From Talaromyces rugulosus (taxonomy: Eukaryota > Ascomycota > Eurotiomycetes > Eurotiales > Trichocomaceae), in NCBI RefSeq assembly GCF_013368755.1, contig NC_049563.1, positions 1,984,001-2,048,000 of the forward strand: DNA of 64,000 bases, read 5' to 3'. Of the stretch, positions 62,647-64,000 are shown piece after piece. The position numbers were made by a program, and so were the translations under genes. How positions within the stretch are numbered: the stretch's first letter is position 1; each line of letters starts with the position of its first letter. The notes under the pieces are model-generated. The model was not told where the DNA came from, ran no database searches, and saw nothing but the letters and a program-made list of their open reading frames with translations.

Positions 62647-64000
62647 CTATATAGACAAGAACTATGTGATCAATATAAAGATGGAACTTCATCACCTAGT
62701 AATAAGAGATTTAAAGTTTTAGATCTTTTTATTAAAATTCATACTTTTTACTCAGGAAGCTGGCCTTGCCCTATCAGAATGGAAGGAGGAACTCTACTAT
62801 AAACTCTTGTTTGATATACAGCGTGCTATGATTAAGAAAAGTATCAATCTAATGATATTGTACCAGATCTTTATATAAAGATGCTATATTACTACCAACT
62901 GCCTTAAGCAGATCGCTAAAAGAGAATAACATGCCTGTAGCTATAGGATTAGGAGCAGTAAAGGCCATAGCTAGGGAGGCTATCAGTCAAATATCTCTAA
63001 AGGATTAAAGTTAAAGAATAAAGCTCCTTAACTGCAGCTCTCTTAGGAAGAAAAAAAGAAGCTAATAAGCGAAAATAAGTGCTTTAATTATAAACTAAGC
63101 GGTTACTGTGCTGACAAGTGCCTCTTCAAAAAAAAGGCTCCAGATCTGAAGGCCTTGGAGAAACAGAACAAGGATGACACAGACAAAGAGTTAAAAAACA
63201 CCCACGTCTAGAAGAAGTCTCCTTCTTAGACACATCAAGTACAGATAATAAAGCTTTGGATCTCTTACAGCTAATAAAGAAAGAAAAGGATAATATAACT
63301 GTATCTATTTAGTTAGCTAAGAATAGATATTCAATTTATATTAAAGCTTTAGCCGATACTAGAGCTAATAGATTTGCCTTTTTAAATATATTTTTAGTAG
63401 AAAAGCTTATATAATATTTTTAGATATATATAGTACCCATTTCTGAACCCTATAAAGTAAAAGGATATAATAAGAAGATAGTGAAACCAGTCATACATCT
63501 TATAATCTTAACACTGGTTATTAATAGCTAGATACAATAGTATCTACCTTTTCTCTTAGTGTGACTAGACTGTTATAATATTATTTTAGGTCATATATGG
63601 CTGGAGAAGTACAATATATTGGTGGATTACAGAAACTATCACCTTTTATAGCCGGAGGATGTGTCTCTCAAAGATTAAATAAAAAGAAAGTAGTTCATCC
63701 ACATACTAAAAATAATACTAAAGAGAAATGGACCAGTTAATCTTAAGCACCAAACTAATATAGAGCACTAAAATCAGTTAATAGAAGAATCTATCCCACT
63801 CTTATAACTAGAATCCTAAAAGAAAGCGCCTGCAGTTATAGAAAGAACATAAAGAATATAATTAAGAATAAAACTGCAGAAAATGGAGAAAGCCTTATAA
63901 TTAGAGAATGCTACAGGACCCTTTAATAGTACCAAGGAAGCATTACCAGTTGTCAGTCTGACGAGAAATCTATATCACTAACACTCAGAAAAAAGAATAT
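62647..64000 (+). mobile_element. Degraded copy D2, rest of gag and start of pol (continues beyond window)
   Basis: Gag resumes with ATAGACAAGAACTATGTGAT, runs through a mutated CCHC region (about 63080-63130) to the gag stop hairpin near 63208-63230, then pol protease (GCCGATACTAGAGC at about 63350). Dense C-to-T and G-to-A changes give many stops. The right end of D2 and the far part of D1 lie outside the window. Confidence 0.88.

Overview
This is a nuclear window from a filamentous ascomycete. The evidence is short GT-AG introns with CTAAC-type branch points, Zn2Cys6 regulators, and Dbp7, Asa1, U2A' and apyrase genes with Pezizomycotina-style sequences. Retroelements carry RIP-type C-to-T mutation. 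A Eurotiales species (Aspergillus/Penicillium-like) is my inference, not something I could test.

The left part, about 1-29,100, is ordinary gene space. In order it holds: the 3' end of a C2H2-type fungal transcription factor; a tRNA-Ser-like gene with a very long insertion; four tiny paralogous genes on the minus strand (2240-4600); an Alr4036-type flavin-binding protein; a protein with half of a Zn2Cys6 cluster; the DEAD-box helicase DBP7; ASA1 of the ASTRA complex; a Zn2Cys6 factor with a Fungal_trans_2 region; an unresolved stretch at about 15.8-18.0 kb; four more of the tiny paralogues on the plus strand (19347-23066) around a single-pass membrane protein; U2 snRNP A'; a Golgi apyrase of the GDA1/CD39 family; and tRNA-Ile(AAT). 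The eight tiny genes encode 58-89 residue single-domain proteins of one family. They share two intron positions and, in five members, a second exon of exactly 77 bp. I do not recognise the family. The glycine/hydrophobic pattern suggests a small SH3/Tudor-like beta barrel, which is inference only.

The right part, about 29,700-64,000, is a nest of retroelements. Two old, RIP-degraded copies of one Ty3/Gypsy family form the matrix: D1 on the minus strand and D2 on the plus strand inside the gag of D1. Into them were inserted, with clean target duplications: a 7,647-bp Gypsy element (element 1, TSD AATTA) with a 1929-aa Gag-Pol and a separate antisense ORF carrying a Zn2Cys6-like cluster plus coiled coil; an apparently intact member of the D1/D2 family (element 2, TSD TCCAG); a solo LTR (TSD ATTAA); a related element with a one-base break in integrase (element 3, TSD CTATA); and a Tad1-like LINE with ORF1 and ORF2 fused in one 1986-aa frame (TSD of about 11 bp). 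Elements 2 and 3 share what looks like a -1 ribosomal frameshift cassette at the gag stop. The insertions show none of the C-to-T decay of their hosts, so they arrived after RIP stopped acting on this locus.
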